Below are positions 35,741 through 44,693 of a stretch of DNA of 64,000 nucleotides, one piece after another; within the stretch, counting starts at the first letter, position 1, and the number at the start of each line of letters is the position of its first letter. The translations under genes and the position numbers were made by a program. The notes below the pieces were generated by a model. That model was not told the origin of the DNA. It searched no databases and worked only from the letters and a program-made list of their open reading frames with translations. The DNA comes from Halorubrum sp. DM2 (GTDB lineage Archaea > Halobacteriota > Halobacteria > Halobacteriales > Haloferacaceae), in assembly GCF_901686465.1 (NCBI RefSeq), contig NZ_LR594487.1, positions 1,113,650 to 1,177,649 on the forward strand. Direction: 5' to 3'.

Positions 35741-36211
35741 ATGGCACGCGGATCGATCGAGGCGATCTTCGTCGCCCCGGATTCGGGCGAGCCGATGGAG
35801 GTAGTCGAGAGCGTCGAAGCCGTCGCCGGCCGCGGCCTCCGCGGTGACCGCTACTTTCGCGAGCAAGGGCTGTACGACTGCCGCGAGGAACTCCCCGAAG
35901 GGACCGACGTATCGCTGATCGAGCGCGAGGCGCTCGACGCCATCGAACGGGACCACGAGGTCGACCTGCCGGCACGGCTGACGCGACGCAACGTCGTCAC
36001 CAGCGACGTGGCGCTCAACCACCTCGTCGACCGGACGTTCCGGATCGGCGATGTCGAACTGGTCGGCGAACGCCTCTGTGAACCGTGCAGCTACATGGAA
36101 TCGCTCGCAGAGACAGAGGGTGCTTCCGAGGCACTCACGCACCGCGGCGGGCTGAACGCGAACGTGATCGAATTGGGCACGATCGCAATCGGGGACACCG
36201 TCGAGTTCTGA
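35741..36211 (+). CDS. MOSC domain protein
   Basis: A 156-aa MOSC (molybdenum cofactor sulfurase C-terminal) domain protein. Shows GSIEAIFVAPDSGEPM at the start, VAGRGLRGDRYF, VSLIEREALDAI, RLTRRNVVTSDVALNHLVDR, and the conserved Cys region GERLCEPCSYMES followed by HRGGLNANVIELGTIAIGD. Such proteins bind sulfur or the molybdenum cofactor through the Cys. It stands alone, with 36 nt to the frameshifted gene upstream, and is convergent with the chimeric gene at 36256. Confidence 0.87.
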   Translation: MARGSIEAIFVAPDSGEPMEVVESVEAVAGRGLRGDRYFREQGLYDCREELPEGTDVSLIEREALDAIERDHEVDLPARLTRRNVVTSDVALNHLVDRTFRIGDVELVGERLCEPCSYMESLAETEGASEALTHRGGLNANVIELGTIAIGDTVEF

Positions 36212-36255
36212 GCGCCCGCTCGTATTCTGGAGATCTTCGCTACGTTCAGATCTCC

Positions 36256-37524
36256 CTACTCGAACCCGAAGACCTCAACTGGTTCGTAGGGCTCTTCGAG
36301 ATACGCCACGTCGGATTCAGAAAGCGACACGTCCAGCGCCTCGACGGCGTCCTCCAAGTGTTCGATACTGGAGGTGCCGACGATCGGCGTATCGACGTGG
36401 TCGTTCTGAAACTGCCACGCCAGCGCGATCTGGGCCATCGTCACGCCCTTGTCGGCGGCGGCTTCCTGCACGCGATCGTTGATCCCCTGGCTGCCCGGTC
36501 CCTCGTGGTAGGGGGTGCCGTAGTCGATCTCGTGCTCGCCACGGGCCGTCTCGGTGAACTCCTCGTGGGGACGGGTCAGGTAGCCCGCAGCCAGGGGCGA
36601 CCACGGGAGCACACCGATGTTCTCGCGGTCGCAGATGGGGTAGATCTCGCGCTCCTCTTCGCGGTACGTGAGGTGGTTGAGGTTCTTCATCGTCTCGAAG
36701 CGCGCGAGGTTCTCGCGGTCGCTGACGTACAGGGCGCGCTGGAACTGGTGGGCGTACATCGAGGAGGCCCCGATGTGGCGGACCTTGCCCCGGCGGACTG
36801 CATCGTCCAGCGCTCGCAGGGTCGTCTCGATGGGCGTGTCGTAGTCCCAGCGGTGGATCTGGTACAGGTCGACGGTGTCCATCCCCAGCCGATCCAGCGA
36901 GTGATCGAGTTCCTGCTCGATGGTCTTCCGGGAGAGGCCCTCGGCGTTGCGGTGGTCGTTCGCGCCCGGCCAGCGCACCTTCGTGGCGACGACCTGCTCG
37001 TCACGGTCGTACTCCGCCAGCACGTCCCCGGGGATGTCCTCGCTCTCCCCCGAGGAGTAGACGTTGGCCGTGTCGAAGAAGTTGATCCCGAGGTCGATGG
37101 CTCGCTCGACCAGTTCGATCACCTCGCTGACGAACCGGTCCGAGCCGACCCGTCTCGGGAACACGAGCAGGTCGATCTCCTGGAGGAGGTAGGGCGCGAG
37201 TCCCTGCTCGATGACGCGATTGACCAGTGTCTCCACGTCCTCGGCGTGGGTGGTCCCGATCAGCCCGTGACCGGTGTTAAGTGTCTCGGCAAACGTCTCG
37301 AAGCTCTCGGACGTGTTGACCTCGGCGATGACCTCAACGTCGGGGTTGAGGTAATTACACTCGGTCATCAGATCGGCCATCGTCACTCGCCGGTGCTCGC
37401 GCTCGTACTCTCGGGTCGTCAGCGAGACGCCCGTTTCGTGTGGAATGAACACCTCTCGGGATCCCTCGTCGATCGAGATCGGCCGGTCGCGATACGGGAT
37501 AAAGGGCATGTGGGCGTTCCACAT
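36256..37524 (-). CDS. Chimeric ORF: secretion-ATPase fragment fused to truncated aldo/keto reductase
   Basis: A 422-aa frame made of two unrelated parts. Residues 1 to about 130 (MPFIPYRDRPISIDEGSREV, VTMADLMTECNYLNPDVEVI, NTGHGLIGTTHAEDVETLVN, EIDLLVFPRRVG) are an internal segment of a haloarchaeal type II/IV secretion (PilB/VirB11-like) ATPase lacking Walker A. From about residue 140 (ERAIDLGINFFDTANVYSSG) it is an aldo/keto reductase with tetrad Asp, Tyr, Lys (VVATKVRW) and His (LYQIHRWD), but without the first 35-40 residues (strand beta-1). The junction, near 37104-37134, lies in a short stretch where both families have similar V-E-L sequence. It looks like a deletion-fusion. Whether it is expressed and folds is unknown; the barrel start is missing, so activity is doubtful. 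Confidence 0.8.
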   Translation of the reverse strand: MWNAHMPFIPYRDRPISIDEGSREVFIPHETGVSLTTREYEREHRRVTMADLMTECNYLNPDVEVIAEVNTSESFETFAETLNTGHGLIGTTHAEDVETLVNRVIEQGLAPYLLQEIDLLVFPRRVGSDRFVSEVIELVERAIDLGINFFDTANVYSSGESEDIPGDVLAEYDRDEQVVATKVRWPGANDHRNAEGLSRKTIEQELDHSLDRLGMDTVDLYQIHRWDYDTPIETTLRALDDAVRRGKVRHIGASSMYAHQFQRALYVSDRENLARFETMKNLNHLTYREEEREIYPICDRENIGVLPWSPLAAGYLTRPHEEFTETARGEHEIDYGTPYHEGPGSQGINDRVQEAAADKGVTMAQIALAWQFQNDHVDTPIVGTSSIEHLEDAVEALDVSLSESDVAYLEEPYEPVEVFGFE

Positions 37525-37857
37525 TCAGAAACTACTAGTAGTCGGACCGAACGTGAGAATCGCCAGACTCCAACCGACTGGACGAAGAAAGCAATTTAAT
37601 TGTGACAGTTTCTTCGCGCCATGCTGAATACAGGGCGCGATCGGTTATTGCCCGACAAGTAGATTGCTCTCATACACGAAAAACTGGCATCATCCAATAT
37701 CTTCGGGTTAGTTGATTTGAGATATTATGGGGCAGGTTCTCGGATGCTTAACCAGATCCGATTACAAGAGCGAGTATGAAGTCATCAATTCAAAATCAAC
37801 GTTATCGGTTGTTGAACTGGATTAACATAGACGATGATCCCGATAAGTTTAGAGAAA
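37525..37857. other. AT-rich stretch without supportable gene
   Basis: Short frames exist on both strands (for example 37776-38036 plus) but lack acidic bias and known motifs. The upstream region of the chimeric ORF contains no further secretion-ATPase sequence, so the 5' part of that gene is lost. Confidence 0.45.
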
Positions 37858-38379
37858 TCACTCAACCTCACGGATTTCTTCTGATAACCATCTGTGAACG
37901 TTTGAGTTCGAAGATTTCGAGCGCAATTGATGTAATTTATCGCGCCGATTCCAGAATAGGTCATTCCCCCACCCTCCACCTCGTTCTATGGCGTTCAAAT
38001 TCTCTACTACATCATCAAGATCCCCATAACGAATGAGCATTCCATGAGCTAAATTCCACCATCCGTCGTGTTCCATGGGGGGTATACAACGTGCTAATTG
38101 CGGGGCCCGATCTTCTGGATTCACATCAACCCATTCCCATAAGGTAGATTCAGGAACTAACAGTATAGCAGGATCCTTTACATCCACTCCGGTTCCCGCT
38201 AACCAAGCTTCTAGTCGAACCCGGCTGGAGTCGGTGTCGAAGCCACCCACAACAAGTTCCCAAGCCTTCTCTGGATTTTCTTCCAATAAAGGTCTTAGGA
38301 CGATTCCAAGAATATCTCGAATTCCGGTGATTCCCCCTCTTGTTCCCAATGAACCAATGATCAGTACCTCACAAAGCAT
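37858..38379 (-). CDS. Hypothetical protein, probably a C-terminal fragment
   Basis: A 173-aa frame beginning MLCEVLIIGSLGTRGGITGI. It has Trp- and Leu-rich helical segments: LLEENPEKAWELVVGGFDTD, STLWEWVDVNPEDRAPQLAR and WGNDLFWNRRDKLHQL. The pattern suggests alpha-helical repeats, as in large helical-repeat proteins. The abrupt start next to ISH3 debris, and its lower GC than the neighbours, suggest it is the end of a longer imported gene cut by transposition. No family recognised. Confidence 0.5.
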   Translation of the reverse strand: MLCEVLIIGSLGTRGGITGIRDILGIVLRPLLEENPEKAWELVVGGFDTDSSRVRLEAWLAGTGVDVKDPAILLVPESTLWEWVDVNPEDRAPQLARCIPPMEHDGWWNLAHGMLIRYGDLDDVVENLNAIERGGGWGNDLFWNRRDKLHQLRSKSSNSNVHRWLSEEIREVE

Positions 38380-38546
38380 CCTCGGCTAGCTGTTTCTGCG
38401 GCCTGAGCTCTGTGTCGAAGCGGTTGTCCTGACGGTCTCGACGAGAGAATTACGGACGGATCGACGGGGAGCTGTCGCTGTCGGCGGCGATCAGCCGCCG
38501 ACGCGACAGCATCGCCACTCACTCCGCTGGCTTGCTCGGTCGGTGG

Positions 38547-39824
38547 TTAGCGGTGGAATCGGTTGTCAGGTGGCCGGTTCGCGGGGACGGTCCGACGCAC
38601 CGCGAGGGCCGTCCACGCAGCTCGTCGAATCATATTAATGAACTCCTTGTACGGCCACCACCAGAGGCGACGCCCGCCTCAGCGGGGCGTCGCCACATAC
38701 TCGTAGTGAAGGTACCGCCAGACATTCTGTAAGAGTAGACTCACCACGACGTACAGCAGCCGTACCGTTGGATCTCGTGTTGTGGTTGTCGCTATCGCTT
38801 GCTCAAACAACCGATAGCTCGACTCGATACCGAACCGCTTGCTGTAGTGGTATCGAGCGTCGCGTGGTGAGTCGATGAACGGCGCGTCAGCGGCGTAGCC
38901 GTGACACGCCACACCGTTCTCGTCATACTTCCCGTTCAGGTACGTACAGTCGATGTAGACGGGAAATCGACGGTCCAGCTGTGACCGTCGAGTTTCCCTG
39001 TCAGATCGTGCTGAACGACACGGCTCCATCCTTTCGAGAGCTCTTGCTGAATCGTCTTTCCCCACCGGATGATCGGGATCACGTACGCGTAGTCGTGCGC
39101 TTGAAGCAGCGTGAGGCACCTGCTGTCGTAGAATCCGCGATCGAGGTAGACGGCCGTGACCTTGGTGTCAAGGCCGTCAAGGACACCGAGAAACTCAGCG
39201 AGGACACTGCTGGCGGTATCGCCGTCTTCGAGACGGCGTACCGCCAGCGTGTAGCGTTTGTTCTTCACACGCGCGTAGAGTGTCGCGTAGGCATGGAACG
39301 CGGTGGTTCCGCGCTTTGCGACAGAGTGGAAGAGTCCATTCGTACCGTCTTCGTCACCGTAGTAGGGTCGCAGGTGGAGGTCTGCGCAGACCTCCACCTG
39401 CTCGGGGAGCAGTTCATCGAGGTTCTTCCGCAGGAGCGTGTTAGCGACTCGTTCGAGCCGATCCGGTTCGAACTTCGTCCGACGCTCTTATGTAGAAACG
39501 CGGAAAGGGGTCGTTTGCTTTTAACCAGCTCTGAATCAGCACCCCTGACACCGTCAAATCAGTGGGAAGTGGCCGAGTCGAATTCTGTCAGATCGTCTTT
39601 CCACAGCTTTGCATAAGAGCGTCGTCCGAAGATGGTAGAGGATCGTGTTCGCAGCGGGTGTGTTCTCGCTCGAAGCACAGAGCGTAGAGACAGAGGTCCT
39701 CAGCAGTGATCTCAGCGTTATTGGCTAAGGGGAGCGGAACTTCCTCGTCAAGGCGGTTGACGAGAAAGCTAAGAAGCTGGTTCTCGCAAATCTCACCGTC
39801 TGCTTGCTGCTGTTTGCTAGGCAC
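38547..39824 (-). pseudogene. ISH3-family transposase pseudogene
   Basis: Pieces in order on the minus strand: N-terminus MPSKQQQADGEICENQLLSF and LVNRLDEEVPLPLANNAEIT; then a gap or rearrangement near 39590; ERVANTLLRKNLDELLPEQV; catalytic-domain pieces RPYYGDEDGTNGLFHSVAKR and VYLDRGFYDSRCLTLLQAHD. A one-base T loss near 38970 moves to the frame PVYIDCTYLNGKYDENGV and YHYSKRFGIESSYRLFEQ. TGA at 38679-38681 interrupts before the normal C-terminus GGRRLWWWPYKEFINMIRRA ending at 38547. At least three lesions, so inactive. Confidence 0.85.
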
Positions 39825-39867
39825 ATTCGCAGCAAGCAGACGTTCTAACTAAGCGGCTTTGTGAAGT

Positions 39868-40201
39868 ACTGAGATTGAGTTTCTCACCGAGACCAGCGAG
39901 GAATGTAGCCGCTAGATCGGTGCCATGTCGTCCAAACAGCTGGACATCGAGAATCAATTTTGTTTCGATGTCTATTGCAGCACATAGCCAAGACATCTCA
40001 CCATTAATTTTGATAGCAATTTCGTCAACAGCGACCCTTGGCGGCTTCACCGTCGGCGGGTCGGTAATACTCTCATCAACTCGAGTTACCCACTGAAAGA
40101 TCGCTTAATGAGACCGTTCAACACGGAAAAGACAAAGAAACTCTTGTGCTTCTCCGAGAGAACAACTGCTCACTTCTCAAACTGGCTTAAGTTGACAGTG
40201 C
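39868..40201 (-). pseudogene. IS6-family remnant
   Basis: Contains RVAVDEIAIKINGEMSWLCA, AIDIETKLILDVQLFGRHGT and AATFLAGLGEKL, matching the transposase at 10557 but with the N-terminal part partly deleted and everything after the first catalytic third missing. One end, ending AGTTGACAGTGC at 40201, is still recognisable as the left IS6 end. It directly abuts the ISH3 remnant and the RidA gene. Confidence 0.82.
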
Positions 40202-40217
40202 TGAACCATGACGGTGG

Positions 40218-40592
40218 TCACAGGCCCGCAACGACTTCGATCTCGACCGCGATCTTGATCGGCAGGCGGGAAACCTCCATGGCGGCCCGCGCCGGATACG
40301 GCTCGCTCATGTATTGGGCGTAGACCTCGTTGACAGCCTCATAGTCGTCCATATCGGTGACGTAGACGTTCGCGTGGACGACGTTCTCCAGCGACGTGCC
40401 GGCCGCCTCGAGGATGGCGCCGACGTTCTCCAGTGTCCGTTCCGTCTGCTCGGTCACGTCGTCGGAGACGACCTCACCCGTCTGCGGATCCACGGGTCCC
40501 TGCCCAGATACGTAGACCTGTCCGTCGTCGATGATCCCCTGCGAGTACGGTCCGATCGCGTCCGGCGCGTCGTCGGTACTGACTTCCTCCAT
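40218..40592 (-). CDS. RidA-family enamine/imine deaminase
   Basis: A 124-aa RidA (YjgF/YER057c/UK114) protein that hydrolyses reactive enamine or imine intermediates to keto acids plus ammonia. Landmarks: AIGPYSQGIIDDGQVYVSGQ (about 12-31), TERTLENVGAILEAAG, NVVHANVYVTDMDDY and YPARAAMEVSRLP with the catalytic Arg. Normal length. It is the last gene of the second catabolic operon, 90 nt after the CBM9-like gene. A RidA in the operon hints that the degraded substrate carries nitrogen, since PLP or deaminase steps create enamines, although RidA is also common elsewhere. An IS6 remnant ends only 17 nt downstream. Confidence 0.93.
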   Translation of the reverse strand: MEEVSTDDAPDAIGPYSQGIIDDGQVYVSGQGPVDPQTGEVVSDDVTEQTERTLENVGAILEAAGTSLENVVHANVYVTDMDDYEAVNEVYAQYMSEPYPARAAMEVSRLPIKIAVEIEVVAGL

Positions 40593-40681
40593 AATGGAAG
40601 TAACTCCTACCGTTGCTTGTATCTTTCGTCAGCGTGTTAACGTTCGGTGGAGGGGAGACACTGTTAGAGTCAATGGGTCCG

Positions 40682-41341
40682 TCACTGGAACCGGAGCTCT
40701 CCGAACGCCGCCGGACGGTGGAAATCTGGTTCAGACGCCTCGACTGGATTCCAGGCCGCGTAGAGCGTCTCGGGAAGCTTCCGGATCCGATAGAAGTTCC
40801 CACGCCAACGCGTTCCCAGGGACGGGTCGACCGGGACGCCGGCGAGGTCAGACAACGTGTTGAACGGGAGTTCCACAGCGATCCACCAGCCCTCGTCGTC
40901 CGATCGCGGCCGCTTCGTTGGCCCGCTGATCGAGCCGCGGACCCGAACGTTGGCAGCGGCATCCGGTGTCACAAGCGTTCGGTTCGTTCGGCCCATTCCG
41001 TACCCGAGGTAGAACGTTCCAACACAGTTCACCTCAAAGTTAAAGTATGCATTACAGACATCTGGACGCGGGCTTGCGAAGAATTCGACGCAGCTGTCCT
41101 CCCACACCGACCCGTTCAGCGTCGTGGCCTCTGCGTGGCTGTGTTCATCGTTGACCGTGTAGTGCAGGTATAGCGTTTCGTCGTCGTACAGCACACGAAC
41201 GGTCGTACGCGGTCGGGAATCCGGTTGGGTCCAGAGAAATCGGTCGATCGAGACGCGATCCACACGCTCCCACGGGGTCCCTGTCGTCTCACCAACTAGC
41301 GGGACCGAGTCGTCAACCCGCTGGATCCCCGTCGTCCTCAT
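40682..41341 (-). CDS. CBM9-like carbohydrate-binding protein
   Basis: A 219-aa single-domain protein of the carbohydrate-binding family 9-like group. Characteristic phrases: TTVRVLYDDETLYLHYTVND, VWEDSCVEFFASPRPD, YFNFEVNCVGTFYLGYG, DDEGWWIAVELPF and a final WNPVEASEPDFHRPAAFGEL. No signal peptide is visible. The first codon overlaps the SDR stop by 4 nt. CBM9-like proteins are found with sugar-processing genes but their role as free domains is unclear. It supports a carbohydrate-derived substrate for this operon. Confidence 0.82.
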   Translation of the reverse strand: MRTTGIQRVDDSVPLVGETTGTPWERVDRVSIDRFLWTQPDSRPRTTVRVLYDDETLYLHYTVNDEHSHAEATTLNGSVWEDSCVEFFASPRPDVCNAYFNFEVNCVGTFYLGYGMGRTNRTLVTPDAAANVRVRGSISGPTKRPRSDDEGWWIAVELPFNTLSDLAGVPVDPSLGTRWRGNFYRIRKLPETLYAAWNPVEASEPDFHRPAAFGELRFQ

Positions 41342-42180
41342 CGATCGGTCGGCGGTTCGTCTGCCTGGTAGATCTCGTTCTCGAACGACTGCGGCAAGCC
41401 AGCCGTCAGACCGCCATCGACGACGAGGTTCTCACCGGTGATGAACCCAGAGCGCTCACTGGCCAGGAACAGTGCGGTGTCCGCAACCTCGCGCGGGCGC
41501 CCGAACCTCCCGAGAGGATACTGGTCGATCCACCGGTCGCGGGCACTCGTCTCCCCAGACCGCTCCTCCGTGCTCTCCATCTCGTCCCGGCGGTTCTGGG
41601 TCTCGATGGTCCCCGCTGAGAGGACGTTTGATCGGATCCCGTACTGGCCGTAATGCGTTGCGATGTTCCTAGACAGCGCGAGGAGCCCGCTCTTGGCCTC
41701 CGAGTAGCCCGTTAGCCCGATCCCGAAGAGCCCGTTCACCGAGCCGACGTGGACCATTGAGCCGCCATCACCAGCGATCATCGCGGGCATGACCTCGCGG
41801 GCAAGCAGGTAAGGCGCCTTGAGGTTCAACTCAAGCATCCACTCGAACTCCTCCTCGCTACACCGGTGCAGTAGATCCGCTGACTCTACTGAGCCGCCCG
41901 CGTTGTTGACGAGAACGCGGATGTCACCGAACTCCTCAATCGTTGTGTCCACGAGGTCGCGGACGGCTTCGGAATCGGTTACATCACACTCCACTGGAAT
42001 CACCTGGCCATCGTGAGCGGCATCAAGCTGGTCCGCGACGGCCGCGACATCCTCGTACGTGCGTGAACAGATTGCCACGTCGCCGCCGGCTTCGGCGAAC
42101 GCCGTTGCGATCTCCTTTCCGATACCGCGTGATGCGCCAGTCACGATCGCCGGACGGTCCGTTAGGGACAACTCGGCCAT
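41338..42180 (-). CDS. Short-chain dehydrogenase/reductase (second operon)
   Basis: A 280-aa classical SDR: TGASRGIGKEIATAF (about 14-28), LVNNAGGSVE, catalytic Ser in MVHVGSVNGLFG and Tyr-Lys in YSEAKSGLLAL (about 158-162), and the C-terminal substrate loop PLGRFGRPREVADTALFLAS with ITGENLVVDGG. Resembles gluconate 5-dehydrogenase or 3-oxoacyl reductase-like SDRs, hence a sugar acid or keto sugar substrate is plausible. Gap of 100 nt to the dehydratase upstream; 4-nt overlap with the CBM9-like gene downstream. Confidence 0.9.
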   Translation of the reverse strand: MAELSLTDRPAIVTGASRGIGKEIATAFAEAGGDVAICSRTYEDVAAVADQLDAAHDGQVIPVECDVTDSEAVRDLVDTTIEEFGDIRVLVNNAGGSVESADLLHRCSEEEFEWMLELNLKAPYLLAREVMPAMIAGDGGSMVHVGSVNGLFGIGLTGYSEAKSGLLALSRNIATHYGQYGIRSNVLSAGTIETQNRRDEMESTEERSGETSARDRWIDQYPLGRFGRPREVADTALFLASERSGFITGENLVVDGGLTAGLPQSFENEIYQADEPPTDR

Positions 42181-42280
42181 GTCAAATAAGTCTACTGTAG
42201 GAGTGATAAAGAAGGTTCCGGCGTAGACAGCGACGGGAGGGTGATGTCGCGACCGGACGCCGAACGTGACATCCGCGCCG

Positions 42281-43447
42281 CTACACTTCGTACTGGTCGA
42301 TCATCTCGCGGTCGATCTCGATCCCGAGTCCGGGCTCGTCGGGGACCCGCATGTGCCCCTCCGTGATATCGAAGGGGTCAGCAATAATGTCATCCTGCCA
42401 CGCGTAGTAGGTTGTGTCCGGCGGAAGCGAGAAACCCGGGATCCCGTGAACAGACTGGAGGATGGCCGCAGTCCGAATCCCCAGATCGAACGCGCAGTGG
42501 TGAGTGAACGGAACACCGGCATCCTCAACGATGGAGGCCTGCTGTCGGAGTCCGCTGATCCCGCCTGCAGGCGTGAGGTCAAGCACGGCGACGTCCATCG
42601 CGCCGGCCTCGGCAAGCGAGCGTAGATTGTTCGGGATGTAGGTGTCCTCATTCGGCGCGATCGGTTGCCGGAGGCGCTTCCTGAGCGTAGCCAGCGAGTT
42701 GTGTGCGTTGACCCGGATCGGCTGCTCCATATACTGGAGGTAGATCCCCGAATCCTCGAGCGCTGCACCGACGCGGACGGCCTGATCGAGCGACCAACCC
42801 TGATTCGGGTCGAGCCTGAACTCCAGCGCTCCGTCGACCTCGTCGTGCATGGCTTCGATCCGCGCTACGTCTTGTTGCCAGTCACGGCCGGCCTTAGTCT
42901 TGAGCACTGAGAAGCCGGCGTCGAGCGCTTCCTGGGCTTTAGCACGGGACTCAGCAGGCGAAAGGATGCCCAAACAGAACGCGAACTCGATGTCGCGGTC
43001 AGGCCCGAATTCACGGTCAGCCGCGTCCGCGTTCATCGCGGTGGTCTGTTCCGGCGCCGTCGAGCCGCCAAGAAGTTCGTAGACGGGCTTTCCGAGAGCT
43101 TTCCCCGCGATGTCCCAGCACGCGGTCTCGACAGCAGCAAAGAACAGTTCGACGTTCGTGTACTCGATGAACACCTGCCGGCGGAGGCGCTCGACTTCGA
43201 AAGGCGACTGGCCCTCGATCAGGGGGCCGATCCCGTCCTCGATGACGGACTCCGTGGCGTCCGCCGTCAGGAACGTCCGCATCTCACCCCAGCCGGAGAT
43301 CCCCTCGTCGGTCTCCACTTCGACGATAACGCGCTCCATCGAGTCAACCTGCCCGTGATTCGTCACGTACGGCCCGATCCCGAGCGGTTCATCGAGGTCG
43401 ACAAGCGGTACGTCTACAGTCGTAGCTGTCACAGCCGTGATTTCCAT
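42281..43447 (-). CDS. Enolase-superfamily dehydratase/racemase (second operon)
   Basis: A 388-aa enzyme. Capping domain about 1-130 (ERVIVEVETDEGISGWGEMR, AVETACWDIAGKALGKPVYE). Barrel catalytic elements: VLKTKAG (KxK, about 192), metal ligands in RLDPNQGW (Asp), YMEQPI (Glu) and APNEDTY (Glu/Asp), plus DLTPAGGISG and the His region FTHHCAFDLGI. It is distinct from the dehydratase at 17477 (different strand-2 base motif). Likely dehydrates or epimerises an acid sugar or related acid. It is 43 nt downstream of the TIM-barrel-like gene in the same operon. Substrate unknown. Confidence 0.9.
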   Translation of the reverse strand: MEITAVTATTVDVPLVDLDEPLGIGPYVTNHGQVDSMERVIVEVETDEGISGWGEMRTFLTADATESVIEDGIGPLIEGQSPFEVERLRRQVFIEYTNVELFFAAVETACWDIAGKALGKPVYELLGGSTAPEQTTAMNADAADREFGPDRDIEFAFCLGILSPAESRAKAQEALDAGFSVLKTKAGRDWQQDVARIEAMHDEVDGALEFRLDPNQGWSLDQAVRVGAALEDSGIYLQYMEQPIRVNAHNSLATLRKRLRQPIAPNEDTYIPNNLRSLAEAGAMDVAVLDLTPAGGISGLRQQASIVEDAGVPFTHHCAFDLGIRTAAILQSVHGIPGFSLPPDTTYYAWQDDIIADPFDITEGHMRVPDEPGLGIEIDREMIDQYEV

Positions 43448-43489
43448 ATTATCTTGTGTACTGCCCCCGTAAAAGAAGCTACCGTCTCC

Positions 43490-44629
43490 TCACTGGATCG
43501 TCGACGCGATCCAGTCGAGGGAGCGATTAGGAAGCAACCCGTAGTTGTAGAAGGAGACGCGGGGGATGCCCTCCTCTCGGAGCCCGTCGACGATCCGTGA
43601 GAGCGTATTCGGGTCGTCGATCGCGGGGTAGCCGGGAAGCAGCCCGACATGAATTGGTACGTCGATATCGAGACTGTCAACTACCCGGTATGATCGGAGA
43701 ACATCTTCGCGGGACGATTCGTACGTCGGGAGACAAAAGTAGTCGACATGATCGGAGAGCTGAGTAAGGTCGGCGCCGGCCATCCACTCGCGGCCGGGCT
43801 CCGGCATGCCGACGTAGTAGCCGAGTTCCGTCTCCCCTGCGGCCGACGCCAGGTCAGCGTAAAGGTCCGCAAGCGTGCGCTGGCGTACGTCCACGTAGTC
43901 GGCGACTGCTGGAGACTGCCGGAGCCACTGTTCCGGAACGATGTCGCTCGGGAGACGCCCAGCGATGATGTCGTCAAGCGCTTTGACGGACATCTGCCGC
44001 ACCCGGTCGACATCGACTCCTCGGTCCATGGCGATATTGCGGCAGTGATCACAGAAGCAGAGGCCAAACAGGAACTCACCGAGCGTCCCGAGTTCCGCGT
44101 GGATCTTCTGGTGGTGCCAACCGAATCCCGTCCCGTAAAAGTAGTCGAACGTCTCCAACTCAATCCGATTGAACGTCTCGCGAGATGCGAGGTCGGTAAC
44201 GAGTGACCGCAGATACTGCTGGGTGTCGGGGTGTGACGGACAGAGTCCGAACACCAGGTCGTCGCCGTACGGCGATGTAAGTGTCAGCTCGGGATGGGCC
44301 ATACCGAGTCGAGAGTTGTGACAGCCGATCGTCCACGATGTCAGCTTGAGGTCGTTAGTCGCAGTCGCGATCGAGTCAACCCAGTCTTCGTCCATCCCTT
44401 CGTACGGTCGCGGTCGAATCTCACCGTACTCGCCGCCCGGGTAGAAGTACGAACTTGCGTGCGCGAAGTGGGTCTTCCGCACTGGGTTGTGCGGAGAGAA
44501 CGTCTGGACAGAGTGGTAGTTCGTCGCCAGGTTCATTTCACCGATCCCGATCTCTCGAAGGCGCGACGAGACCGTGTCAATCCCCTCGTCGCGAACGTCC
44601 CACGGATACGCCCAGGTTGCAAACTCCAT
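43490..44629 (-). CDS. Uncharacterised TIM-barrel-like protein with CFCxHC motif (paralogue of 25412-26587)
   Basis: A 379-aa homologue of the protein at 25412-26587. Shared blocks: FATWAYPWDVRDEG, NYHSVQTFSPHNPVRKTHFA, SPYGDDLVFGLCPSHPDTQQ, ELETFDYFYGTGFGWHHQ, LGEFLFGLCFCDHCRNIA and VSFYNYGLLPNRSLDWI. The ATG at 44629 is chosen since the paralogue starts at the equivalent place. The Glu-rich ELETFDY block and the CxCxxC cluster are the best candidates for active-site or metal residues. Here it is encoded between the second permease (64-nt gap) and the dehydratase. I do not recognise the family. Confidence 0.78.
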   Translation of the reverse strand: MEFATWAYPWDVRDEGIDTVSSRLREIGIGEMNLATNYHSVQTFSPHNPVRKTHFAHASSYFYPGGEYGEIRPRPYEGMDEDWVDSIATATNDLKLTSWTIGCHNSRLGMAHPELTLTSPYGDDLVFGLCPSHPDTQQYLRSLVTDLASRETFNRIELETFDYFYGTGFGWHHQKIHAELGTLGEFLFGLCFCDHCRNIAMDRGVDVDRVRQMSVKALDDIIAGRLPSDIVPEQWLRQSPAVADYVDVRQRTLADLYADLASAAGETELGYYVGMPEPGREWMAGADLTQLSDHVDYFCLPTYESSREDVLRSYRVVDSLDIDVPIHVGLLPGYPAIDDPNTLSRIVDGLREEGIPRVSFYNYGLLPNRSLDWIASTIQ

Positions 44630-44693
44630 ACCCACACAGATGTGGCGGGGCAATTAAAACTCCGGTTGCGCTGAAACCGCCCGTGAGAAGCGG

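Noticed and set aside
36085-37599. 504-aa plus-strand frame opposite the chimeric aldo/keto reductase
   Set aside because: It begins inside the MOSC gene and mirrors the minus-strand gene. The minus strand shows two recognisable families.
38440-38520. GC-rich inverted sequence (GGCGGCGATCAGCCGCC) as a possible RNA gene
   Set aside because: It lies in the terminal region of the ISH3 remnant and is better explained as its end; no RNA family features were seen.
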